Under the pieces are notes generated by a model. It did no database searches. It was not told the DNA's origin and saw only the letters and a list, made by a program, of their open reading frames with translations. 64,000 bases of DNA from Paraphaeosphaeria minitans (lineage: Eukaryota; Ascomycota; Dothideomycetes; Pleosporales; Didymosphaeriaceae), in the NCBI GenBank assembly GCA_015832175.1, contig WJXW01000002.1, forward strand, positions 3,906,001-3,970,000, in the 5' to 3' direction. This document shows, piece after piece, positions 43,441-55,210 of the stretch. A program made the position numbers and the translations under genes. Position 1 is the first letter of the stretch, and each line of letters starts with the position of its first letter.

Positions 43441-45792
43441 ATGGAGACAGAGCCAGAGACCCCAGAGCTGACCTGGTCCGCCCAGTTCACCGTCGCACAC
43501 TCGTCACGCGCCACGCACTTACCCGGCGACAAGATTCTACTGCCGCCGTCTGCTCTCCAACAACTGCTCGCAGCAGCGCCCATGGTAATCACGGACTCGA
43601 GCCAAACACACATCACATCCTTCGACCCCTATAACCCGTATACGTTCGCTGCCGAGCGGCAGGCACGCGCGCAATTCCAAGACCGCCACCAGCAACTCCC
43701 ACACCCGCTCACGTTTCGCCTCGTAAATCCAAGCAATGGAAGAGTTGTATATGCTGGCATTCGAGAGTTCTCTGCAGAAGAAGGGGAAATACTTCTGAGT
43801 GGCTTCTTACGGGAAGCGCTGGGCTTGGAGGCGAGATCCGCCGAGCCTTCGAGAAAAGCCAGTCCAGATGGCGATACCGACATGGTGAACGACGTGGAAC
43901 AGCTCCGAGTCAATGGCGCGGACTCGATACAAATAACCGTCCATGCAAGGCAATTGCCAAAGGGTACCTTCGTCAAGCTGAGACCGCTGGAGGCAGGCTA
44001 CGATCCAGAAGATTGGAAGTCGCTCCTCGAGGAACACTTGCGGTCTAATTTCACCACGCTCACGAATGGCGAAGTGTTGGTTGTCTATGGCGGAAGAGCT
44101 TCAAATAGTAAACGAGAAGAGTTTAGATTCCTTGTCGATGGCTTTAAACCGGAAGGAGATGGTATCTGTGTGGTGGACACAGACCTGGAGGTTGATATTG
44201 AAGCTCTCAACGAAGAGCAGGCACTCGAAACGCTTAAGAAGATAATGGCAAAGAGACAAAGGGCACCAGGTACTGTGGAAGGAAGTTCAGCTGGTGGCAA
44301 GATCGACATATTCAATACGCAAGGAGGCCAGGTCCTCGATGGCGAATACGTGGATTACGAGCTATCGTCATGGGACCGCACTCAGGGCCTCGAGATATCA
44401 CTAAGTGGAGTTGACGAAGAAGACGAAATAGACCTTTTCGTTAGCCCCTACTCATCCCGACAACGCGTCCGGCCTCGAGAAGACGAGCATGTCTTCGCAG
44501 ACGTCTTCAGCAAATACCCTAAGCGCGTCCGGTTACAGCCCACGAACGTGGAACTCGAAAATGCGGAAGCAATATACATCTCTGTTCGCGGCTACCCTGC
44601 AGACAGTCCATCAACTACACCAAGGCAATATCAGCTCAAGGCATCCATCTACGACCCTCGATCAGAACCTCCATTAGAGAGCACCAACGGTAATGAGTCC
44701 CGTCCAGATGAGGTCCAATGCAAAAACTGCCTTCAGTGGGTCCCCAAGTCCTCGCTCTTCCTCCACGAAAACTTCTGCCTCCGAAACAACATCATATGCC
44801 CCCAAGGATGCGGCCAGGTCTTCCAAAAGCGCTCCGAAACATTTAAGACTCACTGGCACTGCCCACACGATACTTTTACAGGCAACACACCCCTCTCGCA
44901 AAGCAAGCACGACGCCCTCTACCACACGCCCCAAACATGCCTATCCTGCGACATGGGCTTCCCCTCCATCCCAACACTCGCCTCCCACCGCGTCACAGAA
45001 TGTCCCGGTAAGCTCATCCTCTGCCGCTTCTGCCACCTACAAGTTCCGCAAGAAGGCGACCCCACCGGTCCCCCAAACCCCGAACTCCTCCTTTCAGGCC
45101 TCACCCCCCACGAGCTTGCCGACGGCGGCCGCACAACCGAATGTCACCTCTGTACCAAGATCGTGCGCTTCCGTGATATGGAGACGCACCTCCGCCACCA
45201 CGACCTCGAGCGCCTGTCCCGCCCTGCGCCCCGCATATGTCGGAATGTAACCTGTGGTCGTACGCAGGACGGGGCGAGTAAGCTCGGCGACACACGGACT
45301 GGCACGCGGAAAGGCCAAGGTCCGGGCAACGACATAGGACTGTGCAGCGTGTGCTTTGGCCCCCTGTACGTCTCGCTGCATGACCCCGAAGGGAAAGCGC
45401 TGCGGCGCCGCATCGAGCGGCGGTATCTGAGCCAGCTGCTCACGGGCTGCGGGAAGAGTTGGTGCCGCAACGAGTTCTGCCGTACGGGTCGCAAGAACAG
45501 CTCCGGCATCGACAAGGCTATCCCGTCGAAGGATGCGATTCCCCTCGTGAAGCCTTTCCTCGATGGCATGGATGGCCGCGGGTACGCGACGCCGCTGCAT
45601 TTCTGCACCGATGAGGCGAGTCAGCGAAGGCGGGGGCTGGCGGAAATGCTGAGTGCGGAAAGGGGGATAGAAGGGAAGGAGGGGTACGGGATGGAGTGGT
45701 GTGTTGCGGCGTTGGAGGCGGAAGGTGGGGATCTGGATAAGGCGAGGGGATGGCTAAAAGGGTGGGCGCCGCAGAGGACCGAGGAGTCGTGA
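43441..45792 (+). CDS. UFD1-domain protein with zinc fingers, AZUL-like and UBA domains
   Basis: A predicted ubiquitin-pathway adaptor of 783 aa in a single exon from the ATG at 43441. The N-terminal third reads like a Ufd1 double-psi barrel (KILLPPSALQQLLAA, PHPLTFRLVNPSNGRVVYAG, LPKGTFVKLRPLEAGYDPED), which in Ufd1 binds ubiquitin and works with Cdc48. Residues about 425-600 hold TRAF/XIAF-like zinc fingers (CKNCLQWVPKSSLFLHENFC, CPQGCGQVF, CHLCTKIVRFRDMETHLRHH). Residues about 655-725 resemble AZUL (LLTGCGKSWCRNEFCRTG), the zinc fold of UBE3A that binds proteasomal Rpn10. The last 30 residues look like UBA (MEWCVAALEAEGGDLDKARG). This is not the canonical Ufd1 partner of Npl4, which is shorter and lacks these modules. 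Confidence 0.85.
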   Translation: METEPETPELTWSAQFTVAHSSRATHLPGDKILLPPSALQQLLAAAPMVITDSSQTHITSFDPYNPYTFAAERQARAQFQDRHQQLPHPLTFRLVNPSNGRVVYAGIREFSAEEGEILLSGFLREALGLEARSAEPSRKASPDGDTDMVNDVEQLRVNGADSIQITVHARQLPKGTFVKLRPLEAGYDPEDWKSLLEEHLRSNFTTLTNGEVLVVYGGRASNSKREEFRFLVDGFKPEGDGICVVDTDLEVDIEALNEEQALETLKKIMAKRQRAPGTVEGSSAGGKIDIFNTQGGQVLDGEYVDYELSSWDRTQGLEISLSGVDEEDEIDLFVSPYSSRQRVRPREDEHVFADVFSKYPKRVRLQPTNVELENAEAIYISVRGYPADSPSTTPRQYQLKASIYDPRSEPPLESTNGNESRPDEVQCKNCLQWVPKSSLFLHENFCLRNNIICPQGCGQVFQKRSETFKTHWHCPHDTFTGNTPLSQSKHDALYHTPQTCLSCDMGFPSIPTLASHRVTECPGKLILCRFCHLQVPQEGDPTGPPNPELLLSGLTPHELADGGRTTECHLCTKIVRFRDMETHLRHHDLERLSRPAPRICRNVTCGRTQDGASKLGDTRTGTRKGQGPGNDIGLCSVCFGPLYVSLHDPEGKALRRRIERRYLSQLLTGCGKSWCRNEFCRTGRKNSSGIDKAIPSKDAIPLVKPFLDGMDGRGYATPLHFCTDEASQRRRGLAEMLSAERGIEGKEGYGMEWCVAALEAEGGDLDKARGWLKGWAPQRTEES

Positions 45793-46756
45793 AGCATATA
45801 GATGGCGTTAGCGAGATTGATTAAACATAGAGATACCCATTCATGCAATCTAAGACGGATGAGCATCTGTTTGCGATCGTATATCTTTGATATGGTAGTT
45901 CTGGATGCGATGCTTCATGAGGGGTACTTGTAACTTTGACCTTATAAGACTTTAGCATCAATGTACTCCAATTCAATCATTGCAAAGTCCTGAGACGCAA
46001 GATCAGATTGCTAGAACCCCGAGATGAAGTCCTCTCTGGAGCCCTGGAGTGGGCTATCATCACGTGACCTTGAATTATGCTGCCAATCAGAGCTCACCAT
46101 CGCCTGTTCGTTCACATCTTTCTGACGCGTGCCACCTTTCACCTTCACTTTGGCATCTGTATGAAATGAACTTTCCAGCTTGAAGAAGTTGACCCACCTA
46201 TCACTACCAGCCACCTGTTATATGGCTGCTATTGTCGTCTAGCCCAACCCTGCGGCCCAGGCGCGCTTGACCATGGTACCAGGCCGAAGCGAAGATCGTC
46301 GCTTCCGCGATTCCAAAGAGTTCACCAGCACATCGCGCGCACTTCTGCGGCACAGCTACGGCGTACCACGAGAGCCATCCATCCTCCACATCTGGCTTAC
46401 GAAGTCTTGATTATGCGCGTTTGATCGCCTTCTGCAGTACCACCGCACATTGAAGGGAAGGCTGCCGCACGTTGCATGCCTCACCGCACGAGGACACTCC
46501 CAACGCCGCTCTTGCACCCCAAAGTATTGAGCAACCCACGCGGATTTTGTCTTTTGAGAACCCGTTCCCACATATCAAGATCGCCTCTCTCGACGGCCCA
46601 TTGACCTGCGCCTACACAATCTTGACGCTCCTTTCAGCGCCAGCACGCGTGCTATAGAGAGGCCGCTGTTCAGCTGAGCATCCATCGAAGCGCTGCCAAG
46701 CTACGTCTACAATTTTACCTACCTGGAACGAGACTTGAAGTCTCCCCATCTTCACC
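45793..46756. other. Intergenic, UFD1-like to ARP8
   Basis: 3' flank, then the ARP8 promoter with a CCAATCA box near 46082. No gene. Confidence 0.6.
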
Positions 46757-49014
46757 ATGGTGGGCAAGAAGTCTGGCAGAGCCCAACTTAGGGAGGAGGG
46801 TATGCGCAATTGACACACGTTTGCGAAAGAACGCTGACCAAGTGTTGCAGGTCTCGCACGGACGGACAACAATCTCGAGCAGACGACATGGCCAGTTGTC
46901 AGCATGATCAACCAGAAGAACTATTACACCGAGTTCCTCAAGCGCGACGAGCAGTACCTCGCAGTCCGATACCCCCAGGAGGAAGAGCGCGCGCGTATGG
47001 TCAGAGAAGCCCGCGACAAGGATCGTGCGCTAGCGAAAGGAGTGTCAACAACAGAAGCCACAGATGAAGCCGCGGACGAGGCTGGACCATCACATTCCAG
47101 AGATGATCCCTCGAAACTGATTGTGCTGCACGTCGGCAGTCAGAACCTTAGGATCGGGCTTGGTTCTGACGCGCTCCCAAAGTCAGTCCCCATGGTCATA
47201 GCACGGAGGTGGGAGCAGAGTGAATCGGAGGAGAACGAAGGCGAACCCAGTCCCAAGAGGTTGAAGTTGGAAGGCGCTGTCCCTGCGGATGCCTTGCCCG
47301 AGAAGTGGTTTGGAGAAGATTTTGCGGATCAGTACATGGCAATGTCTTCAGAGCTTAGAACAAGGATGCGATCCAACAAGCGACGAGTGCTGCCAAACTC
47401 TAAGGACCTTGTTACCAATTTCAATCGGCGCACTCCACCCGAGATCATCAGCGAGCACAACGATGTGGACAGGATAGACTGGACGGAGCTTCCAACCGAC
47501 CCGAAAAAAGCACCAGAATACTTCACCGGACGAGCAGCGCTGCGAATACCAGAGAACTCGAATCCTCGTTACAAACTCTTTTGGCCAATACGAAATGGGA
47601 CCTTCAATGAAGTTGACTACGCTGGCCGAAATCAGATCTATCACGACCTTTCGAAAATCGTGGAAGATGCTTTCAGATCGCAGCTTGGCATCACGAGTCT
47701 CAAAGATCTCGGGAACTACAAATGTGTCTTCATCATTCCGGATCTCTACGAACGCGTTTACGTGACAATGATCCTGGACATCCTCATGCGGGACCTAGGC
47801 GTTGGGAAGGTTTCTTTGCAACAAGAGAGTCTCTCCGCTACTTTTGGTGCCGGTTACGGTATCGCTTGTGTCGTGGACATTGGAGCGCAGAAGTCATCCA
47901 TCTGCTGCGTTGACGAAGGCCTGTGCATTGAAGAGTCACGCGTCAACCTCAAGATGGGAGGTGCAGATGTAACGGAGACGTTCATCAAGATGATGCTCTA
48001 TGGGCATTTTCCCTACTCGGACATGAACCTCAACAGAAGATACGATTTCTTACTTGCCGAAGAACTGAAGCAGAAGTTTTGTTCGATGGACGAAGACTCC
48101 GTGACGGTGAAGACATGGGACTTTCATCTTCGAGCTTCAGGTCAGGACACGAGGAAATACACGTTCAAGACTTATGACGAGACGATGTTGTCTGTCATGG
48201 TGAGTAAACTATGCCGTTCATGTCTGCCTCTGTATCTAATTCTGTCCAGGGCCTGTTCAAACCTTCGATCTTCGACCATTCAAAGAAGCTAGATGGCCGT
48301 AGAACGGTCATTCCGAGATCAGTTGACCTATATGACGGATCACCGAATGACCCAATCTCTCAGGCTCAGGTCACAGTGTACGAGGCGGCAGCAGGAAAAC
48401 CAGTCAATGGAGCACTCGAATCGGGCGGCACGACAGCCGTCGCGTCTACTCCGCAGCGTCCGGGGCAACTGAACCCGCTGAATCGACTCAACGACAACGA
48501 GACACCGCGATCGTCTGTAGCTGGTTCTCCAGCACCAGAAGGCACGAGTACGCCAAATCCAGATCGTGACACACCCATGGGCGATGGCGAGCAAACGCTT
48601 ATTTTCCGGGACCCTGTCCTTGAAAAGACTAAGATTGCAGACGAACGCGACAGAACGCTTCCGATCGTACCGCTTGACCAAGCCATTTTGGAGTCGGTCA
48701 CTCAAGGAGCGCGCGGCGATGAGCGTAAGCTACGCGATTTCCTCGGGGGTATCATGCTCGTCGGTGGTGCTAGTAAGACGCCTGGTCTCCGCGAGTTCCT
48801 CGAGACTAGACTTAGAGAACAGAGGCCTTTCTATGGAAAGGAAATCTTGGTTGGTCCACCGCCGAGGGAGTTTGATCCGCAAGTAGTGATTTGGAAGGGA
48901 GGAAGCGTTTTTGGGAGGCTGAGCCCTGCTGGTAACGACAGCTGGATCAGCAAGGCGGAGTACGACATGTTGGGAGGCCGCTTGCTGAACAACAAATGCA
49001 TGTTCGCGTGGTAA
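46757..49014 (+). CDS. ARP8: Actin-related protein Arp8 (INO80 complex)
   Basis: A nuclear actin-fold subunit of the INO80 chromatin remodeler; with Arp4 and actin it binds linker DNA and nucleosomes. Exons 46757-46799, 46851-48199 and 48250-49014 sum to 2157 nt, 718 aa. Actin-fold text: LIVLHVGSQNLRIGLGSDAL (phosphate loop 1 region), FIIPDLYERVYVTMILDILM, ACVVDIGAQKSSICCVDEGL (phosphate loop 2) and GIMLVGGASKTPGLREFLET. An Arp8-type acidic/Ser insertion occurs after residue 480. The C-terminus GGRLLNNKCMFAW is typical. The first exon is 43 nt and encodes MVGKKSGRAQLREE. Confidence 0.95.
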
Positions 49015-49684
49015 CGGGATGCTGCGGAAGATGCAGGACAATGCGAGGGACTTCAAAATTCGCTTTCGGTATGCAACGATGCGCTACACAGCGAATGCTC
49101 AATTTGGCGCATACAACAACAAGTATTGTATTTGAGCAGGCACATGAATACATATTTCTTCATCCCCATTGCTGATGTTACTGCCTGGTTTTCGACTGGC
49201 GATCAACGGGCTTCGAGCATGCTCAGAGCGGCGCAACTGTTTGCCACGCGTGACTGTGCACTGCCACGAGCTGCGTGTGATGGAGTCGTGCGGAAGACGG
49301 CAACGGAACGGCAAGACTGTTCCAGCGCCCAATAAGTGAGCCCACGGTGACGCGACCATTTCCTGATGGATCCTACGGGGAAAGCTGCAGCCGGTGCAGA
49401 AAAATCTCCCCACGCAAAGGGGCAGAGCAGAGAGCGGATGGTGATTGGGCAGGCCCTGAGAATCTTGGCTCCATCTACGCTAAATTTCGGAACGGAAATG
49501 TCCCTAACGAGCCAGGCGAAAGTGGCTCGATCGCCCAGCAACACACCTTTAAACTACTTAGACCGGCCCTTTGCCTCCCCTTCTCCTGCCTGCACCTGGA
49601 CGCCCTCAACCTTTCGGGTTCCCTTTCTTCGTTCTAACGGTGGATTCTTGGTGCTGCAGCCATTTCTTTGAATAGTGCGCCACA
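49015..49684. other. Intergenic, ARP8 to ERG25
   Basis: ARP8 3' flank and ERG25 promoter/leader with an ATTGG box near 49444 and a pyrimidine-rich leader. No gene. Confidence 0.6.
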
Positions 49685-50689
49685 ATGTACGCCAACCTAT
49701 GCGCCTCCTATCGCCGCCTTGCAACGCTAACATGTCTAGGAATTCGACCGCTGTTCTGTCGCCGATGGCGCAGGACACGTATTGGGGCTCCTTCGCGGAG
49801 GTTTCCAAGTACAATGTCTCGCTGAACTACCCCGAGCGTATGTGGATGGCTTGGTACGCATACATGCAGAACGATGTGCTCGCCACCGGCATCATGTCCT
49901 TCGTCATGCACGAATCCGTGTACTTCGGGCGCTCGCTTCCATGGATCATAATCGACATGATTCCTTGGTTCAGGCGATACAAGATCCAGCAGGTACGTAC
50001 ATTGGATCGTCCTACGCGATGCAAACATTGACATATCCCAGAACAAAATCCCTACAGCATGGGAACAATGGCAGTGTGCTCTCCTCGTCCTCTTCTCGCA
50101 CTTCACCGTCGAGCTCCCGCAAATCTGGTTCTTCCATCCCATGTGTCAGTTCTTCGGTCTCAGCACGTCCGTTCCGTTTCCGAGCATCTATAAGATGGCT
50201 TTCCAGATTGCTGTCTTCTTCGTCCTCGAGGATACCTGGCACTACTGGACGCACCGCGCGATGCACTACGGCTTCCTCTACAAGAACATCCACAAGATCC
50301 ACCACCAGTATTCGGCTCCCTTCGGTCTCGCCGCTGAATACGCCTCGCCTATCGAGGTTATGGTCCTCGGTCTCGGCACCGTCGGCTCGCCTATCCTCTG
50401 GTGCGCTATCACTGGCGATCTGCATATCCTGACCATGTACCTGTGGATTGTTTTCCGTCTCTTCCAGGCTATCGATGCGCACAGCGGCTACGAGTTCCCT
50501 TGGAGCCTGCACCATTTCCTTCCCTTCTGGGCTGGCGCCGAGCACCACGACGTGCATCACGAACGCTTCATTGGCAACTACTCGAGCAGCTTCAGGTGGT
50601 GGGACTACGTTCTAGACACCGAGGCTGGTCCTGAGGCGTCCAAGAGGAGGCGCGAGAAGAAGCTTGCGGCCTTCAAGAAGGCTGCGTAA
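49685..50689 (+). CDS. ERG25: C-4 methylsterol oxidase (ergosterol pathway)
   Basis: An ER membrane di-iron oxygenase that oxidises the C4 methyl groups of 4,4-dimethylzymosterol. Exons 49685-49686 (AT), 49740-49992 and 50042-50689 sum to 903 nt, 300 aa. The three histidine boxes are intact: HRAMH (about 156-160), HKIHH (169-173) and HHDVHH (253-258), within a fatty acid hydroxylase domain. There are membrane segments near residues 35-60, 90-110 and 200-225. The C-terminus is Lys/Arg-rich. The start appears split: AT, a 53-nt intron (GTACGC...GCTAAC...TCTAG), then G, giving [17 protein letters not shown]. An unspliced start at 49732 (MSRNSTAV) remains possible; the MNST beginning fits what I know of fungal Erg25 proteins. 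Confidence 0.93.
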
Positions 50690-51134
50690 GGGTACCGATT
50701 GGCGGGGGTGAGATGCCATCAGAGACTACACCCCATTCGCTCTGTGAGCTGCCCACCCAGTATGGGGAGGTGCTTTTGTTTTGGGTCATACTCGGAGTTG
50801 CATTAGAAAGGTCACGTTGTCAATGCCGGCTAAATATTCAATAATTGATGGATAAGGGAAGATGGACGTGAATTCTGCAGGTAACATTTACATGAATACG
50901 TAATTCAACCCTCCTTCGCTCTGTGAAATGCCTTGCCCAGTCATCTCAATCGCTGCCCAGACGAACTTATCTGGGCCTTCGTATGTTGTTTTGTGCTTCC
51001 TGTAAGTGAAGTCCGTCGACAGAGGGCCCGTGCGGCGTGCGGTCTTGGCCGCTGGAAGCTTGAAGACGCGCCTTGACGCCATCTTTCTTTCAGCACTTTG
51101 CTGCCCTTCTCCTGACCACTCCTCCTGCGGCGCC
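50690..51134. other. Intergenic, ERG25 to PAF1
   Basis: 3' flank and promoter only. No gene. Confidence 0.6.
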
Positions 51135-52541
51135 ATGTCGAGACCGCAAACCTACCAGCAAGATTACATTGCGCGCATACGATTCTCCAATGCGCTGCCA
51201 CCGCCGCCATGTCCCCCGAAGCTTCTCGATATACCCAACACAGGCCTGTCAAGTGGACAGTACACGTCGGCAGCATTCGCGTCCAGACTGGCAAGGGAAC
51301 AGCCGCTGAACATTGAGGCGGATGCAGAGCTCGGCATGCCCATCGACCTGGTCGGAATTCCAGGGGTCTTTGACGGAGATGAATCCGGTATGCTGCTTCG
51401 TCTTTGCGCCGGATTTCCTTGCTGATAGTGTGCAGCTATTCAGGCGCTCCCTCATCCTCCAGTGCTGCACCCCGCCGACCGCGCATTGATGCGACCTCCT
51501 AATGCGCTGGGGAAATCCACTGCGAGTGCTGCCGGTGCTTCTTTCTTGCGCCGCACGGAGTACATCACATCGAGCACGGCGGGCAGCAAGTCGACGTTCG
51601 AATCGAGCACCTCATCGAACACGATGCGGCTAAAAAAGAAACGCGCGCGCGTGAACGCTCGGGAAGACGACCCTATCTACATCACTCGCAACATCTTGAA
51701 AGGCTTCAACCTCGCATACCCGGAAGACGCCTACACAGGTCCCGATACAACCGAGAACTTGCGGGGGGCGGAGATCAGTGTCGAGGATAAGCGCGCCTGG
51801 AAGAACCCCAAGCACCCGCGCAACGAGAAGCTGGAACTCGTTGGCTCATACCCGCTGGTACCAGATTGGGACGCCCTTCCGGACACTGGTAGCTATGCCA
51901 TGTTCAAATTTCATCACGCGCCCATCAAAGACCAGTCCAATTCTTCCGCATATGACTCACGTATCGACGTTTCTATCCTCCGCCTGGCAGGCGAGTCGGT
52001 TGACGATCGCGAGACACACATGCAAGAGCAAGAGCTATATAAACAGGATCCGTCGGGGCCTGTTCCTCTCCCCAAATTCCACTACGAATTCTTCCTGCCT
52101 ACAAACCGCGAGAGGGTGGCGGGTATCAAGCGCCACTTCACAACCAACGAGCCTGACTCGCCAGAGTTGGCGTTCGAGGAGACTGTCGATGACGAAGGGC
52201 GCCCCAGGAAATTCTTTAGATACGAGAACATCCGGACATACGAGACGGCTACTCAACAGAGCAACCTGGACGACCGATATGGCGATACAGTGGCGCTCGC
52301 GCTGCATGATCCTGATATCCACACCAACGAGAAGTTGCGCGATAGCAAGCTACAGAAGGCGGCGTATTTCTATCCCATAGGGCAGAAAACCCAGATCAGA
52401 GCGCGGAGACCAGGACGCATTCAGATGGTGGAGGAGTTCCCCAAGATCGATTACCTCGACGCTTCCGGTCGGGCGCCGGACGAGGAGGAAGCCAGCAAGC
52501 GCGAGGACGTACACCGGGCATATGACCCGGAAAACCTTTGA
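51135..52541 (+). CDS. PAF1: RNA polymerase II-associated Paf1
   Basis: Core scaffold of the Paf1 complex, which travels with Pol II and supports H2B ubiquitination and H3K4/K36 methylation. Exon 1 is 51135-51387, the 48-nt intron is GTATGC...GTGCAG, exon 2 is 51436-52541; 452 aa. Family text: YIARIRFSNALPPPPCPPKL at the N-terminus, LHPADRALMRPP, RTEYITSS, DDPIYITRNILKGFNLAYPE, HPRNEKLELVGSYPLVPDWD and the C-terminal HDVHRAYD-like EDVHRAYDPE. There is no membrane or catalytic segment. The C-terminal acidic tail is short. Confidence 0.94.
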
Positions 52542-53356
52542 GCTACTCCGAGATATTCGTCGCGTGAGTACTTGCTAGGTTCAATTTTAGGAGACGTGGT
52601 TCACATTTCAAGCGCGGCGTTGAGGGGGGGAAATTGCATATAGGGCTACCAGGGGTGAGAGCGATCTGGAGACTAAGCATGGTCAGGATGTAAGATACCA
52701 ATCGGCTCTGGTGAACTCATGGCATCTGTGAATACATAACACGACCAATCGTCACTTCTAAGGACTCTTTGACTCTTAGATGGAAATGTGTACGTATGCA
52801 CACTGGATTCATTTGGTGCAGACTGACTCGAGTGATGCGACCTATAGGCCAGGCCCATGCCAGTGGCGCTTCTTTTGTCGTTTTATTTCTGTCTTCCTTC
52901 AGAAAAGGGCCCTTTGATGTCTGCTGAAGCTATCGAGTTTGCACGTCCTCTCGACGTCATCCGTGGATGCAATTGCTGCTGACTTCAAACTAAATTCCAA
53001 GTCACGATACCGAAATGAGCGTGGGCGACCGCAGCGGATCCCCCTCTCATCAATAGCGAGGACTTCAGTTCATTACATTGCTTTGAACTTTGGTGTGAAC
53101 ATGCACTCGAGGTGATACTGGGATACAGGCCACAAAAAAAAGCAGCATGTAACGTTCCAAAAAACTTCTTCGTTTCGATGCATAGATATAGAGGTTTCGT
53201 CGCGGTTCTACGCGCTGCTTCATCTGCCACGGACCTCAATCTTTACGCGAACTCGCGAGTGGTGGCAGCTTCAACAGTGCTAACCGTCACAATACTGAGA
53301 TCCTTCGTGTGGCTCCACGCATCAATTCATCACTGGCGGTAGACGCATAGCTCCCA
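52542..53356. other. Intergenic, PAF1 to amidase 3' ends
   Basis: A convergent region. No gene or repeat stands out. Confidence 0.6.
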
Positions 53357-55210
53357 TTACGCCACGCCGTTGATGATGGAATCCACCAAAGAGGCTGTAT
53401 GCATCAGCGCCTCGTCCGCGTACCGGTATCCAACCAACTGCACGGCAAGAGGCGCGTCCTTGTAGCGCTCAGGCCCGGTGTCTACGCTGGTTAACTTGAT
53501 GATGTTCCGGAGGGCTTTTTGTGGGACATACAGAGACTGTACAGGCGGTCGTCATCCGCGCCGTACTTAGCATTGCTGATGTCGTCGGCGAGATCAGTCG
53601 GGCGGACTACATCGACTGGAATGACAACGGCTGGGAAGTCGAGGTAGTTCCACAGACCGGTGTAGGAGGCTGAGGTCCATTGATCGGGAGGCAGAGCTGT
53701 GTGCGGCGCGGGCGGCATGAGTATCGCGTCGAGACCGTTGTTGCGGAACAGTCGCTGATAGTTTTGCGCGGCAGCTTGACGGCGTGCGTTGAGTTCGAAG
53801 AAGCCGAACAGGTCGGTGGGCGTCATTGAAGAGAGGCCAATGGCTTTGAGAGACGGCACTTCCGGCTCGCCCGTTCGAGCGAAGAGGTCCAAGTAATTCC
53901 GAGAGGGAATCAGCACGGGCGAGACATGATTTCTCTGAGTACTTCTGAAGGACATACCTTGCCTCCATCCAGCTTGAAGTACCTAAGGAGGTCGAAATAA
54001 TGCTCTTGCATATTCGGCAGAGTGATGAGGCTGACTTCGACGCTTTGGTTCTGCTTCAGAAGGTCATAGGCTTTCTTCATGCCACGTCGAACGGGAGGTG
54101 ACGGGGTGTGGACTCCATTATCAAAGACAATACCAATCCGGACTTTCTCCTTCGGCGGCTGGTTCGTCCACGGTATCGAAATGACGGTGCTGTCGTACTG
54201 CCAGGTCGTCGCCTGCATTGTAGTCTTCAGGAAAAGAGCCACGTCTCGAATTGAAGTTGCCAGAGGCCCAGCAGATGAACGCACACCATCTGTTCCTGGT
54301 AGACATAGATCCCTCACGCCGCCATGCGGTACTAATTCTCGACGTTAGTGGTCCTAGGTGCCGATAGTTAAGGCATGAAACGTACCTATCCCAACGCTCG
54401 GCCGGAACCCGTAGAGCCCATTGCAGACCGCAGGAACGCGAATACTCCCTCCAATATCCGTGCCAACACCAAGTATGCTGCCGTGGAGGGCAATCAGAGC
54501 CCCTTCACCTCCTGTACTCCCACCTGCTGTCAATCCAATATTACGAGGATTCAATGTCCTGCCAAAGACATTGTTATCGCTGTCGCCAGTCATGATCGAT
54601 TGAGGAAGATTAGTCTTGCAGTAAAGTACAGCTCCTAGATCAAGCAGCATTGCTGCCGTCGCACTGTGTTCCTCGGCCGGTTCGTCAACGAAGCATGCCA
54701 ATCCAGTCGACGTGTCGTAGCCTGCCACCTGGAAGCTATCCTTGAGAGAGATGGGAAGACCGTGGAACGGGCGGAGAGCTCGCGTGGGGTGGGCTTGTCT
54801 CTCGCGGTCGAGATTGCGAGCCCGCTGGATTGCTTCGTCGAAAAAAATCTCCGTCAGGCAATTTGTCTGGTGTCAAAGTGAGCTGGCGATTCAGAGCATG
54901 GAGGCAGCTGTAGCAGTGCAGTGATACGAACCAGCTGATGAGCAATGGCTGCTCGCTTGCAGAAAGCTACTGTGACCTGTTCCGCTGACCAAATACCACT
55001 TTTAAGCTTCTCTAACAGGGACGTAGCATCATGACTGGATGTGATGTGACACTCCAAGCCACTCAAAATTCCGCAGGTGGTTGGTATATCCATCAGGTTG
55101 CTGAGTCCATGGTAGCTCTCATTGAGAAGCCAATCTTTAGGAATTTTGCTTTGACGCTCAAGTTGTTTCTTCGCAGCAATGATCTGATAATCTCCATGTA
55201 CAACCGGCAT
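53357..55210 (-). CDS. Amidase-signature hydrolase (acetamidase-like), one splice site doubtful
   Basis: Hydrolyses amides to acid and ammonia; the likely role is nitrogen acquisition. Minus-strand exons: 55210-54932, 54866-54386, 54331-53958, 53898-53532, 53481-53357; 1626 nt, 541 aa, close to fungal acetamidases. The Ser-cisSer-Lys machinery is present: Lys in PISLKDSF, cis-Ser in AGGSTGGEGAL and the nucleophile in DIGGSIRVPA. The end is PLAVQLVGYRYADEALM. Intron 3 (53899-53957) has donor GTATGT and branch CTGAT, but the acceptor needed to join DGGK to NYLDLFARTGEPEVP reads CGG instead of CAG. The next AG, 28 nt further, would delete NYLDLFARTGE in frame-compatible fashion. So the gene is functional with a variant splice, or recently damaged. 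It is divergent from the Zn2Cys6 gene. Confidence 0.82.

Noticed and set aside
53112..53342. 76-codon plus-strand frame near the amidase 3' end
   Set aside because: No start context, no domain, AT-leaning convergent intergenic DNA.
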